Shown here piece by piece: positions 27,158 through 37,405 of a stretch of DNA of 64,000 nt. This DNA is from Chitinophaga pinensis DSM 2588 (lineage in GTDB: Bacteria; Bacteroidota; Bacteroidia; Chitinophagales; Chitinophagaceae), in the NCBI RefSeq assembly GCF_000024005.1, contig NC_013132.1, forward strand, positions 3,528,001-3,592,000, written 5' to 3'. The notes beneath the pieces were generated by a model. The model worked only from the letters and a program-made list of their open reading frames with translations, ran no database searches and was not told the DNA's origin. Numbering within the stretch: position 1 is the first letter of the stretch; every line of letters begins with the position of its first letter. A program made the translations under genes and the position numbers.

Positions 27158-28288
27158 TTATTTGATCAGCGTGGATAGCTTTTCCGTTAGCCCTTCGCCG
27201 CGCAGGTCACGCGCAATGATCACGCCATTAGGGTCGATCAGAAAGTTTTGTGGCACTGAGTTTACACCGTAAAGTACAGCTACATCGTTTTTCCATCCTT
27301 TCATATCACAAACCTGGATCCAGGGCAGGCCGTCTTTCTTGACAGCAGCTTCCCAGGCGCCCTTGTTTTCGTCCAGAGATACCCCGACAACTTCAAAGTT
27401 TTTGTTTTTAAGCTGTTCGTAGGCCTTCACCAGATTAGGGCTTTCCGCGCGACAAGGACCGCACCAACTAGCCCAGAAGTCAACCAGTACATATTTGCCT
27501 CTGAGTGATGACAACGTAAATGGTGTGCCGTTCAGGTCGTTTTGTGTGAAATCAGTCACTTTTACGCCTGCCTGTCCTTTTTTGCTTGCTGTTAATTTTT
27601 CCAGTGTGCGTATACCAAGCGGAGAAGACTGTAATGCAGGGGAAAATTTCTGAAATATCGGCTCTACCTCTGCCGGGTTGAATTTACTGCCAAGAACATT
27701 GTAATGATACACATAAAGGCCCATAAAGGAATTAGGATGTGATTCGGCGAACCTGGCATTGAGCAGTTTGATCTGGGCGATAGCGTTTGTGACACTGTCT
27801 GATGCTTTCTTCCATGCGTCATCCTTAGGTTTGCCGCGGAATTCATCGTTTAACCTTATAATGAGTCGGGTGTATGGTTGTATAGATGCTTCGAGGTCTC
27901 GGTTTTGTTTGTCAGCTATTGAACCTTCGATCTGCGCGTTCCTGATAGAATCTGTTCCCTTTAAAGTGATTTTTGAATTTTCAAGAAAGAACGAAATATA
28001 GTCGTTAGATGCTTCTGCACCTTTTGCGCCATCGCGGATGATTGATACGATCGCCTGTTTGGGTTCTTCCACTTTGCCTTTGAACTGGAAAACGCCATTT
28101 TTAATGATCGCTGAATCCTGGTTTCTGAAAGCACCGTTCTGAACGGTGAGCAGCATTGCCTTTGCCGGAACTTTTAACTGTCCGACTTTACCGGTGATGG
28201 TATACCCTTTCTGTGCAAGCACGGTTAGTGGTAAACAGCAGATAGCGATTGAAAATATGAGTAAGCTAAATGGTTTCACGTTTAACAT
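27158..28288 (-). CDS. TlpA family thiol-disulfide protein with DUF4369 domain
   Basis: A 376-aa periplasmic protein with a signal peptide ending in TVLAQ (residue 26). A DUF4369-like beta domain (about 28-125) is followed by a helical linker and a thioredoxin fold (about 240-376) with the active site WCGPC (C276, C279) and the cis-proline segment SVPQNF. Such proteins reduce or exchange disulfides in the periplasm. It lies 11 bp after a close paralog and is the last gene of SusCD locus 2. The presence of two copies suggests a redox step tied to the imported ligand. Confidence 0.9.
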   Translation of the reverse strand: MLNVKPFSLLIFSIAICCLPLTVLAQKGYTITGKVGQLKVPAKAMLLTVQNGAFRNQDSAIIKNGVFQFKGKVEEPKQAIVSIIRDGAKGAEASNDYISFFLENSKITLKGTDSIRNAQIEGSIADKQNRDLEASIQPYTRLIIRLNDEFRGKPKDDAWKKASDSVTNAIAQIKLLNARFAESHPNSFMGLYVYHYNVLGSKFNPAEVEPIFQKFSPALQSSPLGIRTLEKLTASKKGQAGVKVTDFTQNDLNGTPFTLSSLRGKYVLVDFWASWCGPCRAESPNLVKAYEQLKNKNFEVVGVSLDENKGAWEAAVKKDGLPWIQVCDMKGWKNDVAVLYGVNSVPQNFLIDPNGVIIARDLRGEGLTEKLSTLIK

Positions 28289-28299
28289 TATTAGTGTGT

Positions 28300-29427
28300 T
28301 TATAATATCTGGGCCAATTTCTTTTCGAGATCATCGCCACGAAGATTCCTGGCAACAATCTTTCCATCCGGTGCAATCAGGAAGTTTGCCGGAATAGCAT
28401 TTACCCCATAGTCAATTGCGGCTTTGCTTTTAAAGCCTTGCAGATCTGAGACCTGTGTCCATGGCATACCATCCTTTGCCACGGCGTGCAGCCAGGCTTT
28501 TCTGCCATCTTCATCATCCAGCGATACGCCCAGAATCGTAAAATTCTTGTCTTTGAACTTGTTATAGGCTTTCAGCAGATTCGGATTCTCTGCACGGCAT
28601 GGTTTACACCAGGACGCCCAGAAATCCACCAGTACATATCGTCCGCGGAAGTCTGATAACTTAACAGGTTTTCCTGTCGTATCGTTTTGAATAAAATCCA
28701 TAGCGACCACACCTGTATTGGTCTTTTTACCTATTTCAATCATGGATGCCAGTTTCTTTCCTGAATAAGATTCTCTCAGCTTAGCCGGGAAACGTGCAAA
28801 TCTTGCTTCCGCAGTATCCGGGTTGAAATCATAACCCAGTTCCATTTCCTTGAATACACGTAATGCAATAAAGGAGTTCAGGTGACTGCTGATGAATGCG
28901 CGGTTCACACTGTCATAGCCGGCCTGGGATGCACGCATAGGAGGTGCAAGTGTTTTTGTCAGCGCCGTATCTTTTCGCTGTTCAGGTGTCCAGCTGTTGT
29001 AAACACGCATAATGGAGTCTGCCACTTTCCGATAGGGTCTTTGCAGCAGACGAAGTGATGCTTGGTCGTCATTGGTTTTTGAACCTTTGACAGTTGCTTT
29101 CCAGAGTGAATCCGGCGAGGTGATTGTGATCTTCGAATTTTCCAGGTAGAATGTGATTTCGTCACCTCCGGTAGTTTGTTTTGCATCTTGTTCTTTCAGG
29201 TAGATCATGGCTTCTGACGGACTACTCACCTTGCCTTTGAAACTGAATTGTCCTTTTTGCAGCATTACCGAATCTTTAACTGATTTGCCTTCCTCGTAAT
29301 AATTCAGGAAAACCATTGACGGCACGTCTTTCGGAGCTATTTTTCCCTGAACAGAGAAACTGTTTTGTGCTTTGAGTCCCAATGGAAGCAGGCACATCGT
29401 TCCTAATATTAATCTGATTGTTTTCAT
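28300..29427 (-). CDS. TlpA family thiol-disulfide protein with DUF4369 domain (paralog)
   Basis: A 375-aa paralog of the next gene with the same domain order: signal peptide (LLPLGLKAQ), DUF4369 domain, helical linker, thioredoxin domain with WCKPC instead of WCGPC. The lysine in the CxxC spacer should raise or alter the redox potential relative to the partner, which may explain why both are kept. The cis-proline segment AIPANF is intact. Gap of 22 bp after the DUF1735 lipoprotein gene: same operon. Confidence 0.9.
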   Translation of the reverse strand: MKTIRLILGTMCLLPLGLKAQNSFSVQGKIAPKDVPSMVFLNYYEEGKSVKDSVMLQKGQFSFKGKVSSPSEAMIYLKEQDAKQTTGGDEITFYLENSKITITSPDSLWKATVKGSKTNDDQASLRLLQRPYRKVADSIMRVYNSWTPEQRKDTALTKTLAPPMRASQAGYDSVNRAFISSHLNSFIALRVFKEMELGYDFNPDTAEARFARFPAKLRESYSGKKLASMIEIGKKTNTGVVAMDFIQNDTTGKPVKLSDFRGRYVLVDFWASWCKPCRAENPNLLKAYNKFKDKNFTILGVSLDDEDGRKAWLHAVAKDGMPWTQVSDLQGFKSKAAIDYGVNAIPANFLIAPDGKIVARNLRGDDLEKKLAQIL

Positions 29428-29449
29428 TTGTTATTGATTTATTTTTCCT

Positions 29450-30388
29450 TTAAGGTACCAGGGATATATCACTGATGAATATGGCGGAATAAACGCCTGC
29501 ATATTTAACGGACGCTAATGATGTAAAACGTAGATATCTGGCTTTGGTTGTTCCTATGTTGATCGCCTGCGTATTATTATTAATGTCACCGGCAAATGTT
29601 CCTTTGTCCACCCATGTGTTCCCATCCATGCTGGTTTCAATCTGCATAGAAGTTGGATAGCCACCCTGAGCAGGGTAGTTCAGTAAGGTTGGGACCGAAT
29701 AACTCACAGTGGAAAAAGTAATATCCCTGTTAAAATTAATACTTATCCATTGTGGCATAGATTGCGTAATGTTACTGGTCCAGTAAGTGCCTGTTTTGTT
29801 GTCATCTATCACATTCGGGGCTACAAAAGAGCCGAAAATCGAGGACACTCCGGCGATTGTCCAACCTGTCTTGCTGATAACCAGGGGGGCGCCTGTCTTA
29901 AATACGTAATACAATACTTCCGTTTTGGCGGGTCCTTCCAGTTTTCCGTCTACTGACTGAATCACAATGGGCAGTACATAAGTAGTGTATTCGGTCAGCT
30001 TGGTTTGCATGACTATATTTAACTGCGTTGGCTCAGAAGTGGATGAACCGGCTGTTAAACGGGTCTGTGATTTATAAAAAAGATAAGAATTAGATGGAAG
30101 CGCTAATGCGGCTCCGTATTTCAGGCGGTACGCACTCATCTTGGATGTGTCCACTGCAAAATTCACCCAATGATCAGTAGAAGAGGGGGAGCCTGATAAA
30201 ATCGCCTTGAAATTGACGGTGATAATAGAGTCAGCCTGAATAGACAGCGGCATCACCACGGTATCTTCTCCTGCCTTTAAATCGAAAGCAACGCTGTTAT
30301 CTGGTAATGCTTCAATGCCTTTTTCTTTAGAGCAGGCAGCTAATAGCATTGTCAGCCAGCATAATATGATGATATAAGATTTAGACAT
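29450..30388 (-). CDS. DUF1735 and discoidin domain lipoprotein
   Basis: A 312-aa lipoprotein, cysteine at residue 19 (LLAAC). Residues about 30-165 are a DUF1735 domain (NFKAILSGSPS...YVLPIVIQSVDG), and about 170-312 form an F5/8 type C-like sandwich (DDNKTGTYWTSN, WISINFNRDITFS, ARYLRFTS). Proteins of this make-up are surface-located partners of SusCD systems. The order SusC, SusD, this gene (11 bp after SusD) fits a surface ligand-binding accessory. Confidence 0.85.
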   Translation of the reverse strand: MSKSYIIILCWLTMLLAACSKEKGIEALPDNSVAFDLKAGEDTVVMPLSIQADSIITVNFKAILSGSPSSTDHWVNFAVDTSKMSAYRLKYGAALALPSNSYLFYKSQTRLTAGSSTSEPTQLNIVMQTKLTEYTTYVLPIVIQSVDGKLEGPAKTEVLYYVFKTGAPLVISKTGWTIAGVSSIFGSFVAPNVIDDNKTGTYWTSNITQSMPQWISINFNRDITFSTVSYSVPTLLNYPAQGGYPTSMQIETSMDGNTWVDKGTFAGDINNNTQAINIGTTKARYLRFTSLASVKYAGVYSAIFISDISLVP

Positions 30389-30399
30389 AAATGTAAATA

Positions 30400-31770
30400 T
30401 TATGGGTTTTGTGGCATTCCCGGATTAAAACTTAAAACCTGAGTTGGTATTTGCAGCGTATATCGGCTGCTATGCGGAGGTAGTGTGGCAATGACATTCC
30501 CGTTGGCATCGTACCTGGTCACTGTTCCCATCCTGTTTTCTTTATCCAGTCTTCGCATGTCGAACCAGCGCAATCCTGAAAATGCCAATTCATGGTTCCT
30601 TTCCAGCAGGACTTCCTCCAGTACTTCGTCTTTATCGGAAGATTGAAAAGGCACATAGCTCGATGCGGCAAATCTGTTTTTACGTATGTCATCCAGTTGC
30701 TGCAAGGCAACTGACAGCTCTCCATTTCGGGCAGCGTTTTCAGCAATAATGAGTTTCATCTCCTGTATCGACGTACCAGTATTAACATATTGTAGAGATG
30801 GCGTAACCTGCAGGGGAATAAATGAAGTTGCTCCCCGGGTTGTATATTGATAATTGTCCAGACTGTAGTACATCCGGGTCACCCGCAGGTCGTTGCCGGC
30901 AAAAGAGCGCATAAAATCTAAAGCTGCGGGGAAGTTGCCAAGAACAAATCTGCCATATATAACGTCAGGACGGACGCCTACCTGGTCCGACGTAGGAAGC
31001 GGCCCATTCAGGTTGATCATTGTTGCCTGCGTATTATTCAGCGCAAGTTCTGCATTCTTGCTGGCCTCAGTATAGTTACGTGCATAGAAGTAGATCCTGG
31101 CCAATAAACTGTATGCTGCTGCACGGGAACCACGCAGTCGGTTCATGCTGTTATTTACCGGCAAATCAGCAAGGGCTTCGTTGGTATCATCAATGATATG
31201 TTTGTAGATTTCGTCAACCGTACTTCTCCCTGGTACTGTTTGTGTGACATCATTGGATGTTACAAACGGAACTGCAAGATCTTTACCAGCCGTCATTGAG
31301 TCATAAGGATTTCCATATTCATTTACCAGGTAAAAGTATTCCAGCGATCTGCCAAGCAGTGCTTCCGCTCTCAATGCTCTCCTTTGGCTTCCTGTTCCGT
31401 TGGTCGCCATATCAATGCCTAAAACAACAGTATTGTAGTGGTTAATGTGTGCATAATGCTCACCCCACAAAACCGGCGCACTAACAACGTCTGATGTAAA
31501 CTGTAGTGACCAGGTATACAGGAGTTCCTGTGGCGTAGTTGGGGGTGTCGCTGCGTTTACGAAATCGACATTATCAGTCATGAAGTTGGTGTACCCGAAA
31601 GGAGCCCCGAAACTATTGGCAAGTGATGGAGCGTTCAACCACTGGTCATAATCGTTCACTGTAGATAAAAGGGTTTTGCCTTTCGGTTGAATATCCAGGT
31701 ACTTGTCACAGCCGGTGAATACCGAACAACCCAGTATGAGAAAAAGTAAGGTATAACTATAACGGTGCAT
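30400..31770 (-). CDS. SusD/RagB family lipoprotein
   Basis: A 456-aa lipoprotein with lipid cysteine at residue 21 (VFTGC), followed by DKYLDIQPKGK, the usual SusD opening. The C-terminal block EVLLERNHELAFSGLRWFDMRR is the conserved SusD end motif. It is shorter than the locus 1 SusD (636 aa), typical for SusDs in peptide- or small-ligand-type systems, but size alone does not set the ligand. It is 11 bp after the SusC gene. Confidence 0.92.
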   Translation of the reverse strand: MHRYSYTLLFLILGCSVFTGCDKYLDIQPKGKTLLSTVNDYDQWLNAPSLANSFGAPFGYTNFMTDNVDFVNAATPPTTPQELLYTWSLQFTSDVVSAPVLWGEHYAHINHYNTVVLGIDMATNGTGSQRRALRAEALLGRSLEYFYLVNEYGNPYDSMTAGKDLAVPFVTSNDVTQTVPGRSTVDEIYKHIIDDTNEALADLPVNNSMNRLRGSRAAAYSLLARIYFYARNYTEASKNAELALNNTQATMINLNGPLPTSDQVGVRPDVIYGRFVLGNFPAALDFMRSFAGNDLRVTRMYYSLDNYQYTTRGATSFIPLQVTPSLQYVNTGTSIQEMKLIIAENAARNGELSVALQQLDDIRKNRFAASSYVPFQSSDKDEVLEEVLLERNHELAFSGLRWFDMRRLDKENRMGTVTRYDANGNVIATLPPHSSRYTLQIPTQVLSFNPGMPQNP

Positions 31771-31781
31771 TAGTTTTCTTA

Positions 31782-34700
31782 TTAGAAGTTGGTGAAAATT
31801 GTCAGATAATATGTCGGCGTGATGTAGGATTTCTGGAAACTGCCTGCCGCCGCGCTGTAATTGTATTTATTAAAACCCTTTGTCCATAAATTAGACCCCT
31901 GTAGTTTCACTTCGAAGTGCGTAAATCCAATATTTTTTACGAATGGCTGATTATCCAGGCTATATGACAGCGTAAGGTCGCCTAATGTGATATAATCGCC
32001 GTTGACAACATATTTATCTGAATATCTGTATACAAAGCTGGGATTACCGCTGTTATAAGTAGCGAGGTTTGGTATATCTGTGTGGTTTTCATCCCCCGGA
32101 TTTTTCCAGTAGTTGCCAGACCCTGCAAGTGGTCGGAGAACGGAAGGATCAGGCACCGGAACGCGTACTTTAAACCCGCCGTAGTAATTGACCATTGCAA
32201 AAACATAGAACCTGCCAATGTCGAACCGGTTACTCAGACCAGCGTTAATCGTTGGGATAGAAGAGCCGGCATAACGCGTTACGCCTGATGTGTCATTGGA
32301 AAGAAGACTGGTAAGCATGAGGCCCTGTGGCGTGTTATTTGAGCTGTTATCAACCTCATAGACTTTACCTTTTCCATTTGTTATCAGTGGAAAACCGGCA
32401 CTGCTTAAACCAGCGTCACGATAGGAGAACATCGCACCTACCGGATAGCCTTTCACATATCCTAATGAATTTAACGTCTGTGGATTATAAGCAACCCGCT
32501 GGTAAACATCCACTACTTTGCTGGTATTTCTTGCAATAACAAATCCCGTATTCCAGTTAAAATTTTTACGGGCGATCCAGTCTGCATTCAGCCTGAGCTC
32601 AATACCCCTGTTATTAATAGAAGCATTGTTGATAATGGAAGGACTAATACCTATCGTAGGGTCTATCAACGAATTACCAAGCAGGTCGGTGCTCTTCTTG
32701 ATATAATAGTTGATGGTTCCATCGATATGTGTAAATATGCGGTAGTCCATTCCGAAGTTAATATTCTTTGTCTGCTCCCATCTCAGGCTGCTGTTGGCAT
32801 AGGATAGTAATTCAAGGGCAGTGCTTCTTGGAGTTGTGTAAGGAGTCAGCGTATATCCTGCGATAACCTGTGGCAGGGAGAGTTTCGCGACGTTACCATT
32901 AAAACCATAAGATGCACGGAATGTCAGCTGATTTACCCAATCAAGTTGTTGCATAAAGCGTTCTTTCTCGACATTCCATCGCGCTCCGATGGACCATAGC
33001 GGCTTATATTTATATTTAGGATTAGTGCCGAAAAGATTGGATTGATCAATCCTGATACTTCCGCTGAGTGAATACATATCCCTGTACGAATAAACGATAT
33101 TGGAGAAGCCCGACAGGTACCTGTCCTCATTGTATTGCTGGCCAAAAAGTGAATTATAGCGGTTAGCAAGAGGCGAGCTTGTCAGGAAAGTACCTCTTAT
33201 TGATCCGTCAGTGATGCCTACATAATTCACTGGTTGCTGTAGTAATGTTTCATCGCTATACCCGAAGTAAGAAGCCAGATTACTTTTTGAAACAACGTTC
33301 CGCAACTCTCCGCCCAGGATAGCATTAAACGAATGATCAGAAGCTATTTTTTTGTTATAAGAGAGACTCGCCCTGGCTGTATAGCTGAAGAAATTATCTG
33401 CTTCCTGTCTCAGGTAACCACCCTTGGGAATGTTATAATTAAGTGTACCATCTGTATTGACAGTGACGTATTGAGCGACATACTCCCTTGCTTCAGAAGA
33501 GAATTCTGATGCATAATGACGGGTGTCAGTATTTGAGTTCTCATAAATACCGCCGAATAACAATCCGAAGCCTTTACCGATATTATAATTAAAGTTGGCG
33601 GTAATTTTATTATTGACGGTTTTGACTTTATCACTGATCTGCTCTACATCAACCAATGGATAATAAAGAATGTCCTGCAAACCCTTGCCCATCAGTGAAT
33701 TATTCAGATAAGGATTTACCTGAGATACTCTGGTTGAATAAAGTGGATTACCATTAACGTCCCGCAGCGCTTCAAAAGGGGAGAGGCTTTCAAGGCCGGG
33801 TACGGGAGCACTATTATTCCTTAACTCTGCATAGTCAGTCGTTAAATCCAGCGTTAATTTTGGCGATAATTTCAGCGTAGTCCTTGCAGAGAGTAACCAG
33901 TTATTATCATCATTATTACGTGGAGACAGGCGGTTGCGTGTATAATTTGCTTTAATATAATACAGCGCTCTTTCATTACCACCTGAAGTACTTAAAGTAT
34001 AGGTCTGGGTGACAGCTGAGCGCAATAGTAATTTACTGTATTCATTCTTATTATCGTATTGCTGTAATGCTGCATACGAGGACGCAAATTGTTCCGGTGT
34101 TATAACCTTTGCAGCAGCCTGGGCAAGCAGGTAGTACACCGGCGTGTGTGGTACAATAGCACTGCTCCCGATCGTTGATAACAATGGCCAGGTAGTTGCA
34201 TTGACGCTACCGGTATTAATACTTCGTTCATAGTCCGTAACAATGGCAGAGGCATCATCTGCGTACCTGTACCGGTTATAGTTTTCTTTAGGGGTGATAT
34301 TGGAGGTAAGCCGGAGTTCGAATCTTGGTTTCCCGACAAGCGCCTGTTTACGTTCAATAACGATCACACCGTTAGAAGCCCTCACCCCATAAATGGTAGC
34401 AGCTGCTGCATCTGAGAGTATAGTTACACTTTTGATTTCATTGGGATCGATCATATTCAGGCTCAGCTCCGTTGGGTAGCCGTCCACCACGATCAACGGA
34501 GTTTGATTAGCTGACATGGTGGATATACCACGAATATTGAACAGACTCCTTGAGTTTGATCCTGTTGCACCTGGTGTTGTACTGGTAAAGGAGACGCTGT
34601 TATTGATCATCAGACCCGGTAAACGGTTGACCAGACCATCCAGGAAGTTGGTGCTAACTCTCGATTCATAGGCTTTTGTACTAATCTGGGCAACTGCGCC

Positions 34701-35399
34701 TGTGCTTTGTTCAGGCTTGATGCGCTGGTAACCTGTATTCACTGTTACTTCTACTTCTTTAAGATTCTTGGTCGCAATTTCCAGTGCTATCGTACCCATG
34801 TTTTTGGCTACAGGCAGCTCTTTGTATGTATAGCCGGCAGCGCTGATGATAATAGCCCCGTTCTCGTCAACATTATTTAATACGAAAAAGCCGTTTGGCG
34901 CAGTTCTCACACCTTGTGTGGAACCTTTAATAAGGACGATCGCACCCGAAATTGGCTGCCCGGACGCCGCGTCTACAACGGTGCCTTTGATTTCAATGAG
35001 TGCCCGCATATTATAAGAACCAGCCGGTGCCACCTGTTTTGCCTTCGGTGTAACGACCACTGATTTGTCTTCAATGCTGAAATCAAAAGGCTGATCGGCA
35101 AAAACTGCCTTAAGAACGACGTTCAGCTCCGTGTTTTTTACGTCAATGTTCACTGGTTTAGCGGCCCTGAGCAAAGAAGTGGTGTATAAGAAATCATAGC
35201 CCGTTTGCTTACTGATTTTGTTAAAAACTTCACCAAGCGGTGTGTTCTTTTCTTTTAGCGTGATTTTCTGAGCAAAGGCTGACGCACTGACTTGTATCGT
35301 AAATACAATCATGAGAAGTGCAGTTAACTTCATAGTCAATAGCATTTTAGCCATACAGCCGGGCGGCTGCATGGGAATCTTAGCGTGAAGTTTGTACAT
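31782..35399 (-). CDS. SusC/RagA family TonB-linked outer membrane receptor
   Basis: A 1205-aa receptor: basic leader (PPGCMAKML) and signal sequence (to about residue 44, ASAFAQ), STN domain (about 65-115), carboxypeptidase-like regulatory domain (about 136-215, GTVVDAASGQPISGA), plug (about 235-350, VTILSDAAAATIYGVRASNGV) and beta-barrel. The STN domain allows signalling to the FecR at 35565-36701. The layout equals the locus 1 SusC, but similarity over the barrel is low, so the ligands differ. First gene of an operon running to 27158. Confidence 0.93.
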   Translation of the reverse strand: MYKLHAKIPMQPPGCMAKMLLTMKLTALLMIVFTIQVSASAFAQKITLKEKNTPLGEVFNKISKQTGYDFLYTTSLLRAAKPVNIDVKNTELNVVLKAVFADQPFDFSIEDKSVVVTPKAKQVAPAGSYNMRALIEIKGTVVDAASGQPISGAIVLIKGSTQGVRTAPNGFFVLNNVDENGAIIISAAGYTYKELPVAKNMGTIALEIATKNLKEVEVTVNTGYQRIKPEQSTGAVAQISTKAYESRVSTNFLDGLVNRLPGLMINNSVSFTSTTPGATGSNSRSLFNIRGISTMSANQTPLIVVDGYPTELSLNMIDPNEIKSVTILSDAAAATIYGVRASNGVIVIERKQALVGKPRFELRLTSNITPKENYNRYRYADDASAIVTDYERSINTGSVNATTWPLLSTIGSSAIVPHTPVYYLLAQAAAKVITPEQFASSYAALQQYDNKNEYSKLLLRSAVTQTYTLSTSGGNERALYYIKANYTRNRLSPRNNDDNNWLLSARTTLKLSPKLTLDLTTDYAELRNNSAPVPGLESLSPFEALRDVNGNPLYSTRVSQVNPYLNNSLMGKGLQDILYYPLVDVEQISDKVKTVNNKITANFNYNIGKGFGLLFGGIYENSNTDTRHYASEFSSEAREYVAQYVTVNTDGTLNYNIPKGGYLRQEADNFFSYTARASLSYNKKIASDHSFNAILGGELRNVVSKSNLASYFGYSDETLLQQPVNYVGITDGSIRGTFLTSSPLANRYNSLFGQQYNEDRYLSGFSNIVYSYRDMYSLSGSIRIDQSNLFGTNPKYKYKPLWSIGARWNVEKERFMQQLDWVNQLTFRASYGFNGNVAKLSLPQVIAGYTLTPYTTPRSTALELLSYANSSLRWEQTKNINFGMDYRIFTHIDGTINYYIKKSTDLLGNSLIDPTIGISPSIINNASINNRGIELRLNADWIARKNFNWNTGFVIARNTSKVVDVYQRVAYNPQTLNSLGYVKGYPVGAMFSYRDAGLSSAGFPLITNGKGKVYEVDNSSNNTPQGLMLTSLLSNDTSGVTRYAGSSIPTINAGLSNRFDIGRFYVFAMVNYYGGFKVRVPVPDPSVLRPLAGSGNYWKNPGDENHTDIPNLATYNSGNPSFVYRYSDKYVVNGDYITLGDLTLSYSLDNQPFVKNIGFTHFEVKLQGSNLWTKGFNKYNYSAAAGSFQKSYITPTYYLTIFTNF

Positions 35400-35505
35400 T
35401 TGTATAGTATGGATTTAGGCGTCGCACCTTTGCATTGTCCAGATGATCCGGGTGCTTCGCGGTTTAAATAGTTTAAAGACTATTGAAAATATCCATTCAT
35501 TAAGT

Positions 35506-35530
35506 CATTCCGGTCTCGAACCCCGGAATG
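35506..35530. other. Stem-loop in the FecR-SusC gap
   Basis: An 8-bp perfect stem (35506-35513 with 35523-35530) lies in the 165-bp gap between FecR and SusC. No U-run follows on the - strand, so a terminator is doubtful; it may be a 5'-leader structure. The rest of the gap has no feature I can name. Confidence 0.35.
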
Positions 35531-35564
35531 GCTTTTCAGAAACTGATAGCGTGATAGCATAGCG

Positions 35565-36701
35565 CTACTGCGTCACAACTACTTTCTTTCCTTCAATCTG
35601 AAAATGAACGGCCTTTGTTTTTTCGAGCATCTTTAATGCCTGGCTGATATTCTTGTACCGGGATATTTTTCCATTAAACCCTTCTTCCGGCACCGGACCT
35701 TTGAAGGTGACTTCTATGTCATACCAGCGCGAGAGCTTGCGCATGATACTGCCGATCTTTTCATCATTGAACCGGAATTCACCGTTTTTCCACGCAACGG
35801 CTTCTTCCAGGTCTGCTTTTGTAACATTCAGGCCATTGCTGTTCAAAACGGCCTGTTCTCCTGGTTGTATGATTTTGGTATTATTCGATCCGGTTACTTT
35901 CACCGAACCTTCCAGCAAAGTGGTTTTGATATCTGTCTCGTCCAGATATGCATTTACATTAAAATGTGTGCCCAATACTTCTACGACCTGCTGTGAAGTA
36001 AGGACCCGGAAAGGCTTAGCCGCATTATGCGCAATTTCGAAGTAAACCTCGCCGGTGATCTCGACTTTTCGTTCTGTTCCGTTAAAGCTTGTCGGGTATT
36101 TAATAGATGAACCGGCGTTCAACCATACCTCACTTCCGTCTGCCAGGCTAAGATGGTATTGGCCCCCCAATGGTGTGGTCACTGTATTGTAAATAATTGA
36201 AGCAGATACCGGTGTATGCTTGTCCGCCGGTTCATAAGCGAGATTCCCGTCTGATGTTTTGGTGATGTTAGTATTTCCCTGGACAGCCAACGGACCATTT
36301 CCTGCATCATTCAGCGAGATTTGCTGACCATTCGACAAGGTCAGTGTCGCTTTATTACTGCCTGGAGATACGTCCTGATTGATGACCTTTGCGGCTTGTT
36401 TTACTTCACCCTGCCTGATATAATAATAACTGCCGATACTCAGGCAAAGGAGTATTGATGCCGCTGCTGCCAGGCGCGGCCATTTTATAGTTTGTTTTGT
36501 ACGGATATTTCCTTTTTGGGCAATAAGACTATAAAGTCGCTGCTCCATTGCTGTCTGCGATTCATCCGAGTTTATTTCCAGAGAGTTGTCAAAATTATTG
36601 TACCACTTTTCGAATTCCTCCCGTTCTTCTGCTGTTATAGTGCCCTCCTGCCATTTTTGGGCGAGAAGGTTAATCCGATCTGGGTTGTTTGGTTGATTCA
36701 T
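35565..36701 (-). CDS. FecR family anti-sigma factor
   Basis: A 378-aa anti-sigma factor, the same length as that of locus 1. A cytoplasmic N-terminal part (about 1-73), one membrane helix (about 75-94, LAAAASILLCLSIGSYYYI), a FecR domain (about 170-265, SEVWLNAGSSIKYP, GEVYFEIAHN) and a C-terminal DUF4974-type domain (FRFNDEKIGSIMRKLSRWY) are all present. It follows the sigma factor gene on the same strand and should transmit the receptor signal. Confidence 0.92.
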   Translation of the reverse strand: MNQPNNPDRINLLAQKWQEGTITAEEREEFEKWYNNFDNSLEINSDESQTAMEQRLYSLIAQKGNIRTKQTIKWPRLAAAASILLCLSIGSYYYIRQGEVKQAAKVINQDVSPGSNKATLTLSNGQQISLNDAGNGPLAVQGNTNITKTSDGNLAYEPADKHTPVSASIIYNTVTTPLGGQYHLSLADGSEVWLNAGSSIKYPTSFNGTERKVEITGEVYFEIAHNAAKPFRVLTSQQVVEVLGTHFNVNAYLDETDIKTTLLEGSVKVTGSNNTKIIQPGEQAVLNSNGLNVTKADLEEAVAWKNGEFRFNDEKIGSIMRKLSRWYDIEVTFKGPVPEEGFNGKISRYKNISQALKMLEKTKAVHFQIEGKKVVVTQ

Positions 36702-36814
36702 ATCGGCTCCTTTTTTATATAGCCAATTAGAATGAACGATACCCTACCTTAATTTTAAGAAATTATTAAAAAAAGTGAAAATTATAGTTGCATCGTCCTA
36801 TAGAGCAGGGGAAA

Positions 36815-37405
36815 TTAATGTTTCATGCCTGACAATAACAGCAATACAATGGTAAAACGGGATCCGAAACGGGACCTGAGCACTTTCAGTGCAGTAGTGA
36901 TATGTTTTTCGACGGCCTTTTCTGAAATATGAAGGGCTTCTGCAATTTTCTTATTCGTCAGGTTGCCTTCCCGGCTCATTCTGAAGATCAGCTGACATTT
37001 GGGAGGAAGCGTATTAATCGTTGTTTCCAGTTCCTTACGGAGCGTTTCCAGGTCGAAACGGACATCTACAGGAAGCTGCTGTACCGGGGTTTCTTTTGCA
37101 AAGGCATCATTTCTTTGCTGTTCCCTGGACCTTTTTGCCAGTCGGTTGATGACCTCAAATTTGACGGCCACAGCAAAATAATGTTCAAAATTGACTTTCA
37201 GCTCAAACTTTTCCCTACGCCGCCAGAGATTCAGGAAGATATCCTGAACGGTTTCTTCTGCTTCATTGATATCTCCCAGACGTTTGCCTGCGATGACAAG
37301 CAATTTGTCCCAATACGTCTGATAGACCACTTTAAAAGCAGCTTCGTCGCCGGTCTTCAACAGGTCGGCCAACTCCGGATCCGTGAGCTTCTTATAATAC
37401 GTCAT
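36815..37405 (-). CDS. RNA polymerase sigma-70 (ECF, FecI-like) factor
   Basis: An ECF sigma factor of 196 aa from ATG 37405 (MTYYKKLTDPELADLL). An in-frame ATG at 37450 would add 15 residues (MKVTVKFNYYIVRDK) and cannot be excluded. Region 2 is at about 20-90 (YQTYWDKLL, VQDIFLNLW) and region 4 at about 125-175 (LPPKCQLIFRMSREGNLTNKKIAEALHISEKAVEKHI). The gene opens SusCD locus 2 and is expected to activate it when FecR is relieved. A strongly hydrophobic tail (FTIVLLLLSGMKH) is common in this group. Confidence 0.88.
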   Translation of the reverse strand: MTYYKKLTDPELADLLKTGDEAAFKVVYQTYWDKLLVIAGKRLGDINEAEETVQDIFLNLWRRREKFELKVNFEHYFAVAVKFEVINRLAKRSREQQRNDAFAKETPVQQLPVDVRFDLETLRKELETTINTLPPKCQLIFRMSREGNLTNKKIAEALHISEKAVEKHITTALKVLRSRFGSRFTIVLLLLSGMKH

